A stretch of DNA of 64,000 nucleotides. It comes from Lucinisca nassula. Taxonomy: Eukaryota > Mollusca > Bivalvia > Lucinida > Lucinidae. Under the pieces are notes generated by a model. The model searched no databases. It was not told the DNA's origin and was given only the letters and a program-made list of their open reading frames with translations. The translations under genes and the position numbers were made by a program. Positions 44,101-59,051 of the stretch are shown here, piece after piece. The stretch lies in contig OY757011.1 of NCBI GenBank assembly GCA_963580285.1, positions 199,533,644-199,597,643 on the forward strand. The letters run 5' to 3'. Each line of letters begins with the position of its first letter. Position 1 is the stretch's first letter.

Positions 44101-47100
44101 TTGCCCAGAATATTCCCTTGAAAAGAAGATCAAAAAGATACCCCTTAATAATGCTCACTACCATTACGAAATCACGCCTATACAAATACATTGCCACCTT
44201 TATCGCCGAAAAAATGAAGATTTTAAGATGAAAAATTACGATATTTTTCTTATTTTTGCTCAAAATATAGATTGTGGGTACTCATTAGAACCGCCTCATC
44301 GAGGCGGTTCTAACGAGTAGCCACAATGTTTATTTTAGAGCAGAAATAAGAAGAATAACGTTTACCCCTGCAAACCCCAGTTTTACTATATAAAAGTGGT
44401 GTTCGAGGGGGTCGAAATTATATAGGTGTGTTTTTGTGATGAATCAAAATCAGAGCTGTAATTCTCCTAATTTTTTGACAAATTTGTTCCAAGATCCAGC
44501 AATGAATCACAAAAGGTACAGATGGAATGGCAAACAGAATAGACCCTGATCAGACTGCTCCTGAACTGGGTCTGCACTGTTTACTTTAGGCTAATCTGTC
44601 CCAATACCCAGTACTTAGGATCAGTATGCCCCCTGACCTGACTCTATGATTAATCCTAACAAACATTCAAGGTCCAAAAGGCGTTTTAGCCACTGAAGTT
44701 TCAATTTGAAACTAACTACTGGCTTTCAATCATGAAAGTGTCAGTCAGAGGTTGAGATTATCTAAGCTGATCAGTAACTGCCATAAACAAACAGTCACAA
44801 AACTATAGGGTAGGAATGTTTTGGACACCACATTTTACTGACATTTAAAATAGGTCTGACATGACAAATGGACTTGTCCAACATATAAGAATGGAAGAGT
44901 CCACAGTATACAATACGTTAATATTAATAAGTCCAAGAATCCCAACCACCCCTGCTAGAGAAAATAATCTAATTAGAATTGATTATAAGTAAGGGCACTA
45001 CCAAATTCAAGGCAGTCCTGACCTATTATTGACAATTTTCTCACCATATAGGTTGGACCCATCCTAATATAATGTGTGAAGCTGTTTAGTGATGCTAACA
45101 GAACTGTGATATAGTGCTGAGAACAAGTCTAGAATGAGAATACTATTTACCTCAAAGTATGTGAGAAGCAGTCTAGTTGGACTATGATCACCTATTTGCC
45201 CCTCCATCATCTTTTTAAGCCCCAATTTGTCAGCCAGTGCCAACCAATCACAGCCAGTCTTACAGGGGTCTAGTAGTTTTGAAAGGTTTATTCTGGTATT
45301 ATAGTCTAACTTCTCCATATCTCCACCTGGTAATTCAACAACAATAATATATTAACCCTTTTTGTACCAAATGGAATCTTCCTCCTTATATATACCAGGA
45401 GTCCATTTCAAAATTTAAGGGTGTCAGGTTGTGTTTTATTCAAAAATTATTTGGAAAATAGCTGAACTTTTCGCAAAGAGTGTAGGCCCTGATCAGACGC
45501 CGCAGAACGCGGCATCTGATCTGGGCCTGCACTCTTTGCCAACTACCCATTTTTGATTTAGGGGTTTCCAGTACTAAATGGGTTAATCATCAGAGCTGAT
45601 TAATGACAGTGTTAATCTATAAATGATTGTTTTACTGTGTATTTTTATTATGACTCACTGTTGAGCCAGGAAGCCTCCATGTCGATCACTTTGTTATTTT
45701 TATTATGTTTGATACTGCCTTGGAATTGAGGGCGAGAGTTGAAATGTCATAAACTCCGGAGTTGAAGCCCCCTCCCCTCACCAGTAGTTTTACTACTGAC
45801 TGTCCCAAGGTGGTTGTTCTTTTCCAGTGTCAATTTTGTTTATTGGTTTTGTGCCATTGGTTCATGTTTCGTCTCATGTTTTTGTGTGTTGCTTACTTTC
45901 TTTAGGAAATTTTTAATTTTAACAGTGTAAAATCATTTTCTCGAAACAAAAACATTACAAAACTAGAGAAAGTGACCAGTGGGTCACGTATACCCCCGGC
46001 CAGCGCCATACTCTGATATAGCTTTCAAGCTTGTATGTAATATGAATGAAGATGTCAAGAAGCTATAAGAATCTATAAATGTGCTTGTATAAGCTAAACT
46101 AAACATAAAATTTCTAAATGGACCAAGGGAGTGAGGGCATCAAAGTTACTGAAGGAGTGGGGGTATCAATGTTACTGAAGCAGCAGGGTAGGTTATACAT
46201 CAATGAAATCTTTGGACTGGTATGCAACATCGATCCAAGTATGAATTGAATTTGTCTTAGAGTTTAGAACATAATAGGCATCTATAAACTTTGTCATAAA
46301 ACTTTAACCAAATGTAAAATTTCAAAGTCTGTGTCCTTGACCTCAAGGTCACTGTGGGGGGTGAGACATGCATCAATGAAATCTTAAGACCAGTATGTAA
46401 CTTCAGTGTAAGTATCAACTAAATCTATCAAAGGGTTCAGAAGATACAATCTCTCAGAAAATTTGACGCAAAACTTTAACCAAATGTAAAATTTCTAAGT
46501 CTGTGACCTTGACATCAAGGTCACTGTGGGGGGTGGGTCATGCATCAATGAAATCTTTAGACCAGTATGTAACTTCAGTGTAAGTATCAACTAAATCTAT
46601 CAAAGGGTTCAGAAGATACAATCTCCTATAAACTTTGACGCAAAACTTTAACCCAAATGTTAAAAGACGGACAGCCGGACGGACGGACGGACGGACGTTC
46701 TCACGAATGCATACTTATGTGGCTATTTTTGGCAGGATTGATACTTAAGTGGCTACTTTTAGCCACAGAAAAGAAGTATTTTTGGTGTCTAACGGAATAA
46801 ATCCCATAGACTTACATTGATTCTGTCCATTTACATAGCCACCTAACTATACATTTGTTGGTGCGGACAGACAGAAAGACGGACACACGGACAGACGGAC
46901 GGACGAACGGACGAACGGCAGGAAGAAAACTATATACCCCCATAGTATACTTCGTATACCGGGGGTATAAATAGTATACTTCGTATACCGGGGGTATAAT
47001 GACTTAAATGCATGCGTTACAGTTTATAATGTAGGCTGAGTTTCTTCTAACAATAGCAAAGGGTTGAAAGAATTTGAAGGGAACATCAAACTGATTGTCG

Positions 47101-50100
47101 ATTGTTAAAGTATTGGAATCAAAACACATCCCCTCTAGTGTGCAAATTGTTGAGCAATAAATCAGTTTGTCGGTCAGTTGTATGTAGACAAATCACTAGC
47201 ATTATGCATTCGTAATTATATTTACAGATACAACTGACATCCAAACTGTGATTTATTACTGTTCACTTCACTGCAAGAGCTGAAGTATTGATCTTATTTG
47301 CACTATCTGCTGGTTCCTAGTCTGAACGTTATCAGTGTTGGAAAAACAGGTAACCAGACCCCCTGACCTTTCAAGGTCAGGGGGGTCTGGTTACCTGTTT
47401 TTCCAATATTGACAATGTGCAAGCTGGGAGCCAGCAAATAATGCAAATATGGTGAATATCTTAAACAAAAGCTACTAACCTTTACTATGAAATCCCATGC
47501 TACCAATGCCACTTTCCTTTGAAGTGAGACGAAGTGAGGATAATATTGATGTTGTTTGCTCTAAACTTCTGTCTTCACTGACAGGTTCAATATCTTTAAT
47601 GTTGATATAAGGTTCCCCATTCAATATCCTCAATATCTGTAATGGACAAAGCACAAAACCATCAACACTTACTGTCTTTTTGACAAAGAAAACAACCTTT
47701 TAAGATAAACTGGGCTATTTCTACAAAGCTAAAAAAGTTGTTTGTTAACCCTTATTCTGTGTCCACACCAACCCCTACCTTTGCAAACAGTGTAGATCCA
47801 GATCAGATGGCTTCTGAAGAAGTCTTATCCTGCTGTTCATGACAACCCTACCTTTGCAAACAGTGTAGATCCAGATCAGATGGCTTCTGAAGAAGTCTTA
47901 TCCTGCTGTTCATGACAACCCCTACCTTTGGTGTAAACACTATTTATTAACTTCTTTTGAATTACAAGAATACAAATACACGTTGTATGAAAAAAAAAAA
48001 GTTCCACAGGATTTGAAAACAAGCACTAACCCCTACCTTTGCAAACAGTGTAGATCCAGATCTGATGGTTTCTGAAGAAGCCATCTGATCAGGGTCTACA
48101 CTGTGTGTCATGCAGTCTGTGAAATGAACAAATACATACATCAAGTAATCTGAATGGTTGATAATCAGCAATGGGAGTTGCTTAATTAATTTATGCAGCG
48201 GGATAAAGGATAATGTTAGACTAAAACCTCAACAGAAACACTCATAATTTTGCTGAAAAAAAAATTTGAGTTGCAATAGCTACTTGCTTTTTACCGGCAA
48301 AAATACAACTGTCATATATTGCTTCTGCTAGAACATGTAAGATTTTGTCCGTAAATAGGTTGTTTAAGCTAATGAGCCTTTGAACAACTTGGCCCTGTTT
48401 CCTTTCCTGTTAATCCTTATCCTGCTGAATAATTAATTTAGCCATGCCCATTTCTGACTTTGAACAAATCAAATTACTTGATGCAATTTATTCCTACAAA
48501 TTCAGAAACTGAATGTCAAACAGTGTAGATCCTACCAGATGGGAAGCCATCTGATCTGGGTTTTAACTGGAAAAGTACAGGTTGTCGTGATCAGCAGGAT
48601 AATTGCATACCTGTGTGTATGAGGGAGATGTAAAGAATGTATAGGGAAATTCTCAGTTCAAATGAGGGAGACTTCAAAATTTTACTAAAATTTAGCATAA
48701 ATTGGGCAAAAGTTAGGATCAAAATGAGGGAGACTCCCTCCTGATGAGGAAGGTATCACAGGCATGCAAGTATTAACTAAGGCCCTGTTGATGAAAAAGA
48801 CAAAAATATTTCTGCAAAAGCTGCCTCTGATCTCTGGAGCTTGTTGAATTTTAACAGGCAGAGTAAGATCTCGGAAACTCTAGGTTAAGATGTAGAGCAA
48901 TTTATATACATGTACTATGTCTGAGATTGCTAAGTATTAGATCTGGGCCCAGTTGTTCAAAATGAATGACGTCGTTAGTTAATATTTCGTCAAAACTTTC
49001 TTTGATCATTAAATTTGGCATATCCACAAATACTTTTGGTGCAAAAAATGTGAGTAGCTTTTTTACTCACATTTTTTTCAGCAAAATAGCCAGAGTATTA
49101 GATATTGTACTTGCTATAACAGTTAACACTTTGACCAATAATAAGCTTGTTAAGCTAATGTCGCTCTGAACAACTGGGGTCAGTTGTTCAAAACTAACGA
49201 CGCCGTTAGTTAACATATCATTAAAACTTTGAGCATTTATTATGGCAAATATGCTAATATTTTTGCAGAAAAAATGTGAGCAGCTTTTGCGAAAGGCAAA
49301 AGCTGCTCTCATTTTTTCAGCAAAAATACCGAAATTTTACATATTAAACTTGCTAGAACAGTTAACAATATGACCACTAACGAGCTCATTAAGCTAACGA
49401 TGCTTTGAACAACTGGCCCCTGGGCTGTGATGTAGAAGTATTTTGGAACACCCAATACCTGAATATTTTATGCTGTACAAATTAACACACTACAATTTCT
49501 TTGTAACTTTATCCCTATCATAGATCCAGGTAAGGAGGAGTTATGATGATAATTTCTTGACTATTTCTTTTACTTTTTCTCCACAAAAACAACATAAAGG
49601 AAAATTATCCCTCACTCTCCATGTAGCTCAAAACCATGACCTGAGTCAGCAACAATCATATGCAAACACAATGATGCAGACAAAACACTATTCTTTGTGT
49701 TCGAATTGATACATGTATTCACCTTATTTGCATGATCTGCTGGTTCCTAGTCTGAAGGTTATCAGTGTTGGAAAAACAGGTAACCAGATCCCCTTGACCT
49801 TGAAAGGTCAGGGGGGTCTGATTACATGTTTTTCCAATATTGACAATGTGCAAGCTGGGAGCCAGCAAATAATGCAAATATGGTGAATACAGACCATACA
49901 GAACAAAAAATAACTATCAGAATCAGAATTGTTACTGGTGACACGTCAAATGATATTCATACACCAGGACCTGTGATGTGGGAAGTTAGTCCCTAGCTCT
50001 AACCAAATAGGTAAATTTAGCTACACAATCATCAGCACCTTCAACTGTCGAAATAATCGAATCGGGAAGGGCATTCCAATCTCTAATGGTTCTGGGGAAG

Positions 50101-53100
50101 AACGACTCTTTATAAATGTCAGTTTTTGTACTAAGGGTCTGAAACGCCAATGAATGGTGATTTCTACAGTGTCTAGCTGGGGGAACAAGGTCATCTGTTG
50201 GAATGCTGGCAGCACCCTTTAGACCTTTGTATAAAAGGATTAGCCTACTGTCTTTTCTCCTTTTCTTGAGAGACTCCCATTTTAATTTCCCAACTATTCC
50301 AGTCATGCTCCCAGTTTCAAAGCAGTAATTGCCTGTTACAAATCTAGCAGCTCTATTCTGAACTTTCTCAATTTCATCGTTAAGGACCACTCCACTGGGG
50401 TCCCAGATACAACTACCATATTCCAAGATTGGGCGAACAAGACCTTTATATGCTGCCTCTTTTACATCCTGAGGGCACTGATGAAGATTTCGCCTCAGGA
50501 AACCAAGCGTTCTATTTGCCTTATTACACATGTTGCTAATATGAGTATTCCATCTCAAGTTGTGTGAGATTGTCACTCCAAGGTATTTAATGGAGTCCAC
50601 ATTCTCGAGGACCGTTCCCTCTAAGGTGTAAGCAGCCTCAATTTTATTAGATCTCTTCCTAGTTATCTGCATAATATTGCATTTAACTAGCTGAAATCTC
50701 ATGCCCCATTTACATGCCCAATCTATGAAATGGCCCATGTTTTGATGATCTTGATACAACAGTCTTAGTATCTATCTTTTCACCATTTTCACTATGGTAA
50801 AAAGGACGAAACAAAGAAAAAACATGCAGTAACTTGAACAGAATCATTAAGATGTATATACACCGTATGTTTTCAGACACATAGGCCTGGGAAAACAGTG
50901 TGACCTGGGCAAACAGTGCAGGCCCAAATGAGACACCAAATAATGCAGTGTTTCATCTGATCTACACTGTTAGCCGCTTATTCCGCTGTTTTCAGACACA
51001 ACATCGGCAAGTAAATTGTACTTGTTGAAATTTTAGAACAAATATGTTAAATAGTCCAGATTTCTGAATATTTAGGGTAAATATTATACATACAGAATAA
51101 CAGTTCAAGTATGCAGACTTTTCCCATCATTCATAACCTTACCTTTTCATTAGAACCTACAAAATCAGCTGGTGTCAGTCCATGAAACTTGTAATGACTG
51201 CCCTGTCTTTCTTCCCCATCACTCTCTTCAATGTCGGACCCTTGTTTCTCCTCTGACCCCTGATCACACACTGTATCTCTAACCTCTGACCTGTCATTCA
51301 TCACTTCCCGTTCTTCCCCTGATTTTTGTTTGTCATTCAGGTGTCCATTTAAACCATCAGTTCCATTGTTAGCTTCATTATTGTCACTGTCAGCACTAGA
51401 GTCATCAGTGTCATAATCAATATCAAAATCTATGTCATCATTTTCTGTATTAGGGTCTGCACCACCTACAAAAAGTAAAGGACCAAGTTTTATTATTCTG
51501 AAAGTTTTCTCCCTTGATGAATGTGGCAGAAAATATGTTAAATGTATCCATTTCCCATAAACCTAAAGACATCAATCACAACAGCTGCCGTCTGCTTTGT
51601 TGTCTGTTGGTTCCTTTAAAAATTATTGTTGCAAAACAGTGTGAACCCAGACCAGGGCCCACACTGTTTCCTGTATGGAAAACAAAATGCAAGAAGGTGA
51701 AGCAGACAACTGAAACAGACAACATTTTCAGATGCAGTTTTCCTTAGCCTCTTCAGGGTAATAAAAAACCAAGATAACCATCCTAAACTAGTCACTGTAC
51801 CAGTCCAGGGTCTGTTATACAGAAAACCCCTATCCACTGTAACAGAAAACCCTATTCACTATTGTTTGTCATTGCATATGCTGCAATGCTATCTGGGCCA
51901 GTTGTTCAAATCTAACAACGTCGTTAGTTAACATATTGTTAAAATTTTTATCCTTTATTATGGCAAATATGCTGATATTGCAAAACTACCATAATTTCAG
52001 ATTTTGAACTTGCTAGAACAGTTAACAATATGACCACTAACAAGCTCTTTAAGCTAACGAGGCTTTGAACAACTGGCCCCAGGGTGCTATGTAGAGTACT
52101 GGGCCTGTCAACAAACAGCAGGTGTTCAAATACTTATAGTATTTACAAAAAATTTCATATTTTCAAATATTTGTGCAGCCATGTTTTAAATACATGTATG
52201 GTGAAAATTATAATATTACATTCATTAAAATCTGTGTTACATTAGGTTTAAACATCTGGATACAGGTGGTTAAAACGGAAGCCATTACCTGCCATGAGGA
52301 GTGCCACCATACCCACACTTTCTCTTCCACATGCCACGTGTAGTGGGGTATTACCATCAAACCTTTTCATGTTTACGTTAGCTCCAGCCTGGAAGGTACA
52401 AATTGAATCCTAAATAAATAACACAAGTATAAGTACATACAAGTGGTATGATTGTCTTCACTGTTTAACTATGTGATAGAAAGTCTTTAAAATCAAAATG
52501 AACAATCTCATAACAACTCTTTCTATTTTCTTATGAAAAATATAGTCACAAAAATGGTCCAGGTCATGTTTTATCCTGATTATTTGCCCATTGCTATCAT
52601 GGACTGAGACATATCATAATGATCCTAAGTATTGGGACAGACAGGCCTAAGCAAGCAGTGCAGACCAAGATCAGACTGCTCCTAAAGGAAAGGAGCAGTC
52701 TGATCAGGGTCTACACTGTTTGCCATGCCATCTGTACCTTTTGGATTCCTCGCTGGATCATGAAACAAATTTGTTAAAATTTTATGAGAATTACAGCAAG
52801 TCCTCAAGGTGTCTGAATTTCTATGATTGTTGCGGTACAATTCATTATAGTGAAACATCTCTGCCCAGTTGTTCTTAATGAGCTCATTAGTGGTCAAAAT
52901 TTTAAGTTTTCTATATATAATATCTAATACCATGGTATTTTGGCTGCCAGAAAAAAATTCTAGTACACCTGTGGACTCGAAAGCGTTCTAACTGTAGAAG
53001 TACCTTTCAATGAATCTCTTTGCATCAAGTTAGTTTGACAAGCAAATGTCAACCATCAAAGTAGTCTCAAACAGGATCAAGCAATATACATTGATTAGCC

Positions 53101-56100
53101 TTATTGTGACAAGCACTTTTTATCATTTTTAGATCTGATTGACATTCGAGATATATTCAGATTGGACAGTGAAGTGTCTACAATGAAATATACAACACTT
53201 TGAGTTTTGAATTTATTCCTGTCTTGCAGTTGACTGACAGGATGTCAGGATTGAATGAAACATCAGATCAAAATGAAATGAAGCTCATCAAAGTTTGAAC
53301 AGATTTGTGTCCACAGGAGTATCTTTTTCATTTGCAAAAGCTACTCACTTTTTTACAGCAATATGTTTGCTGAAAAAAGTATCTTTTGCATTTATAAAGC
53401 TACTCATTTTTTATTAGCACATTTGTCACATTAAATGATCAAAGTTTTAATGATATGCTAATTAATAGGTCTCCGGACGTTAGCCCCCCAGGACGTTTGC
53501 CCCCCAATGACTTAATCTTAAAATGGACATTTGCCCCCCAGTTGAAAATGCGACCCGGACATTTGCCCCCCAGAGCTTATTTTTGGTATGGACATCTGCC
53601 CCCCAGTGCTTATTTTACAGGTGGACAATTGCCCCCCACTGCTTATTTCAGAAAGGGACATTTGCCCCCCAACCCGGCTAGACAAGGATTTTCATTACAC
53701 AGACTTGTATATAGCTACATAATTTACATGATAATGTTTTGGTTAAAGTTTTACAGCCCATTCAAGATCATTTCAATTTGTTCAAGAATTAACCATCAGT
53801 GTATCCAGTGTAAAAACCACTTGAGTATAGGCGTCTGACACTGGACCCTCAGTGAGGCACAAACTCAATATATGGTTCTGTAGCTGACATGCTTAACCCT
53901 TATCCTGCTGAATAAATTAAGCATCTCCAATTGTTGACTATTAACCATCACATTCTTGGTATATTTTTGTTAACTTAACAAATTGCATGACAAACAGTAT
54001 AGATCCCCATCAGATATGGCATCTGATGGGGATCCATACTGCTTTCTAACGTAAGGGTTGTCCATAACAGCAGGTTATTATGGGATTCATATTTATATAG
54101 ATGGAGTAATTTATTGCTTAACATTTTGTATTTCTGATGATAATAAACCAATAAATATATTGTTTTCCTCCTTTAGGTTAGCCAGGATCTATCTGGGGGG
54201 CAAATGTCCCTTTCTGAAATATGCAGTGGGGGGCAAATGTCCACCTGTAAAATAAGCACTGGGGGGCATATGTCCATACCAAAAATAAGCTCTGGGGGGC
54301 AAATGTCCGGGTCGCATTTTCAACTGGGGGGCAATTGTCCATTTTTAGATTAAGTCATTGGGTGGCAAATGTCCTGGGGGCAAATGTCCTGGAATCTAAT
54401 TAATAACATCATTAGTTCTGAACAAACAGACCCTGCTTGATAACCACATAGCACATTTGTCACATTAAATGATCAAAGTTTTAATGATATGCTAATTAAT
54501 AACATCATTAGTTCTGAACAAACAGACCCTGCTTGATAACCACATATGTTAAATCATGATAAAAAATTTTGAGGAAAAATTACTTTGATTCTAACATAAT
54601 ACAGAAACAACAGGTCCATGGCCTCACCAGAGATCATATGGTTTTTACCTTTTGCAACTGTTGGAAACCCACCAGCACTATGGACAGTATCACAGTATAT
54701 TATATCCTGATGTGATAAAATGATGTTTCATCATCTAGCGTCAAATAATCTATGATGGATGTCATAAAACAATGGCTTTTGCGTCACACTCTTCTGCCCA
54801 GCGATTTTCTGCAGACTAAATCAGTTCCTTTCTACTACCTGTGTTAGAATAGGTGTTTAATGACTTCACTTGTCAACCTTCTTTGTGGTTCATGGTTCCT
54901 GAAAATGTCTTTTTCCTTACCTGCAGTATAAGGTATGCAGCAATGGACAGTTCATCCACCTCTACAACATGATGTAAGGGGGTTTTCCCACTCTTCCCAT
55001 CAGGCATATTGATATCAGCCTTCCCATGAACCAACAGTTTCATGGCTACCAGATTCTCATTCTGGGCCGCTAGATGAACTGGTGTGAATCCTGGAAATAA
55101 ATGTTGCATGACAATATTTGAACCCATTTTAACCCATATCCTGCTGTTCACAACAATCCTTACCTTTGCTAACAGTGTAGATCCAGATCAGATGGCTTCT
55201 GAAGAAGCCATCTGATCTGGATCTACACTGTTTGTCATCCAGTTTATGAATTTAACTGACTATAATAAATCAAGTGATTTGATTGGTTGATAGTCAGAAA
55301 TGGGTGTGGCATATATAATATTCAGGAGGATAAGGGTTAAATGGGAAACCCAAAAACTGGAAAATAGTGCAGGCCCTGATCAGACACTGAATTCTGCAGC
55401 TTCTTATCACTGCTCACTGAAAATTCAGCAATTTATTGAATAAATTTCTGTAAATAACTCGGCTCGAAAATCCTAAATTTCAAAATGGACTTCTGCTTTA
55501 TCTACTCAGGACAAAATTGGCTGTAGTAAGGAAAACTCCTCCAAAGATTCAATAACAGACACCTTTTGCAGATAGTAAGATTCTGTCAAAAATGGTCCGA
55601 TGCATTGTTACACTCCTACCTTTGAGACAGTTTAAAAGTGGTCTTAAAAACCACTTTTGAATAGTCCCAAAGACGGTCTCAATATAGGAATTTTATTGTA
55701 TTGTATTCAACTCCAATTATCTCATCTTGAGCTGAGAATTAGCACTGACATTGTCATTATAAAATGTTTTGCCATTTTATTTAATACATAGCAGTGAAAT
55801 CAGTGCATATCTGAAACAAATAAAAGTGATATTTTCACACTGTGAAAATATAAATGATATTTTCACAGTGTGAAAAATAACATGACCATGTTATTTTCAC
55901 AGTAGCAGCCTGGACTATTTTCTCGCCCAAATTCATATGTTATCTATAAAATAATTCTGTAAAATACCTTGAAAAAGCATTCTCTGAACTGTAAAAATGC
56001 TGTATTAAAAATGGCGACTGTTTATGGTTAGCAACTGACAGTTGTGACGTCATAGCCAAGTAAAAAATTGTGACGTAAGAACCGATAGATCAATTACAGT

Positions 56101-58982
56101 AGGTGTCCTAAATATTATCAAATAAAAAGAAAATTTACTTTTTTTCGATAAATATCAAAAATATTTCATCTCGTATGTTGAAAACATCAGAATTTTCACT
56201 CGTGCTTCGCACTCGTGAAAATTCTGATATTTTCATCACACTCGATGAAATATTTTTGATATTCATCTCAAAAAAGTAAATATCCTCTATATATCCAATG
56301 TTGGTATAACAGGGCTGACTGTGCAAAGTTAGGCTTATACAAACAGTTACTACACAGAATTGTTACTACACTGAGCAGTGAAATAAAATTCTCACCATCA
56401 TAGCATCGCATATTTAGCTCTGGAAATGGTTCCTCCATACTGTGACCTCTTCGTAAATAATGCAGTAATGCTGCCAGACACTCGTTCTTCCCATATTTCA
56501 CAGCCAGATGTGCTGGGGTAGAACCATTACGATCAACCAGAGAAGGATCTGCTCCAGCTCGTATCAACAAGATAATAGCTCCAGGCTGGTCGGTTAACAC
56601 AGCTAAGTGAAGTGGTGTCTGAAAAAGAATGACAGTAGAACTACAAGGTCTCCAACACCCAGGGCTCATTTACCATGGCTGAATGGCTGATTTTGAACTT
56701 GCTTTTCCTTCAAATAACTCCAGATAGCAAATATTTTAGGGCAATTTTTTATTTATCATAAAAATTGATGTTGAGTGTACTCGTGTGTACTCATGAAAAT
56801 CCCCTATAGAGCCGATTCTAATGCATACACACAACATAGCTTAATTTTATAGTAGATCGAAAAGATACACTTACGTAATCCCCATTATGCCCCATGTCCT
56901 GGTGCTATCATAAACCCTCAGAAGCTCAAACTACCCCTATCTCAAGCAAATTTTCATGGTCCCAAAGGACTTTGAGATGTGGATTTGTTTCTTTGATTTG
57001 AGGTTTAACGTCCCCGTCAACACTGTATAGGTCATTTTGGAGACGTTACTACGAATTTTGTGAGACTTTTACCAGACATTGAGATGAAATGACATCTCAA
57101 GCCCTGTCACCCAATAAAACCAATAAGGTATTAAGCATGGACAGTCCGACTCATGTGCGGTCGGATTTCAGCTCTGCGTGGAAGCATCATGCAGCCAATC
57201 TATTTCTTCAAATGGCAATTGGCGGGGGCCGTTTTAAGATGTTGAAGTCTGACAGTACTGTAAAAATCCTAAAAATTTGGACACCTTGAGAACTTGCTAT
57301 TCTTCTCCTAAAATTTTAATAAATTATTTTCAGGATCTAGCAAGGATTCCAAAAGGTGTAGATGGAAATGCAAACAGTGAGGACCCTGATCAGACTGCTC
57401 CTTCAGGAGCAGTCTGATCTGGGTCTGCACTGTTTGCTTAGGCCTTTCTGTCCCAATAGTTAGGATCATTACAGTACACCCTTTCTCAAACAAATTTTCA
57501 TGGTCCCAAAATTATTCAAATATTGGTAGTTTGACAGTTTTTGAAAATGCTATCTGCTATGATTCTGACTAGAGCTTTAAAGGTCAACACATGACCCAGT
57601 AGTCCTACCTGGTGATTGTAGTTGTAGGCATTAATTCTCTTCTTAGCATCAGGTAGTGTTACCATGACATCCAGTAAATTCTGAAAAACTTCATATTTCT
57701 CATTGATCAGTGCTGTGTGGAGTGGCCTGGAAATGTAATGAAAATAGTCATTATAACATATGTATGCAATATAATAGTTTCTGTTTTCAGCAGTATTGGA
57801 AATTTCTGTCTCAGCCTGGGCTGAGAGCTTTAATGTGAGGTTTAGAACAATATCCGGGCCCAGTTGTTCAAAACACCATTAGCATAACAAGCTTGATAGT
57901 GTTTTTTTTTTGTTTGTTTTTGATTTTACAGCCCTTTCAACATTATTTCACTTTTTTTAGCTGATTGTTAATCAGATGTGGATGAAAACTGGAGTACCCA
58001 GAGAAAAACCACCTGACCTTCTGTTGCAGAACTTGGCCTCTCACATGTAGCCCGAGCAAGGCCTGAATCACAGCGGTGAGAAACCTAATGATTAAGAGTT
58101 AGTGCTCTTATCCACTAGGCCACGGAGGTCTGTAGCTGAATACATGGCTATAATGTTAACTTTTTTTAAGAACACTATTTAAACGCAACAGCTACTCATT
58201 TTTTTTTTCAACTAAACCATTAATATACTTCCAATAATTAAAATTCAAAGTTATAACAATGTTGACAAATGACAACATTAGTTTTGAACAAAAGGCTCCA
58301 AAATTTCCAACTTCAGTCAGAAATTATATGCTTTCACATAAAATGTCAAATAATGTTTGGAAAAGATCGTTATAACACAAAATCAAGTAAAGGGGGAGTT
58401 CCAGCCTATAGTAAATTTCCATAGGGTTCTGCCCACGCACAGATTTCCATGATATTTTGCATAATTAATGCCTGGTTAATGACTGTTCATTATTTAGCTA
58501 TTTCACTCTTATATCTGTTTTCATTATAAATCTACAATGTTTTGTTTATTTCCACATCCGAAAATAGGGGTACCCGCAAGCAAGTGTATATATACTCAAC
58601 AACTTCTTATGTTTTGGAGTTATTTTGTCGGCAGGCATCGCTGTAGTCATTTGTGATTATTTTTGTATCACATTTGCTATTGTTTACTTGAAGTTCCGTA
58701 GACCATGATCGATTTCATATGGAGCAGGCCCCAGATTTCACAACCATAAAATCTTTTGGAGTATGTTTGACTTTTAATTTCACATTGTTGCAGTTCTTGT
58801 CACCCCATCATTTTAACATGAAAATTGCCCATATATGTGTAGAACATTTTGTCAAACTTTCTTGAAAATCTGAGACCGGTAACATACTGCATTTGAACAT
58901 TGAATAGTAATGGTCAGATTTTATTTTTTTTTTCAAACCATTTGTAGATATGGTATAACATTTTCAATCGAGAAATTGTTCG

Positions 58983-59051
<69 letters not shown>

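Larger units (their letters stand above)
53330..54545. repeat. MITE family D remnant, partly duplicated, split by a foldback element
   Basis: GCACATTTGTCACATTAAATG...AGTTCTGAACAAACAGACCC occurs once interrupted (53419-53466 plus 54405-54446) and once uninterrupted (54450-54540), i.e. a tandem duplication of about 98 bp in which only one copy received the insertion. Confidence 0.8.

Noticed and set aside
53467..53690. CRISPR-like array of GGACATTTGCCCCCCA repeats
   Set aside because: Host is eukaryotic, spacers are 15-35 nt and uneven, and the whole array is mirrored at 54180-54395, so it is an inverted-repeat arm.
53455..53838. 127-codon ORF with repeated Pro-Pro units
   Set aside because: It is the translation of the foldback repeat arm and a SINE fragment; repetition reflects DNA repeats, not a protein.
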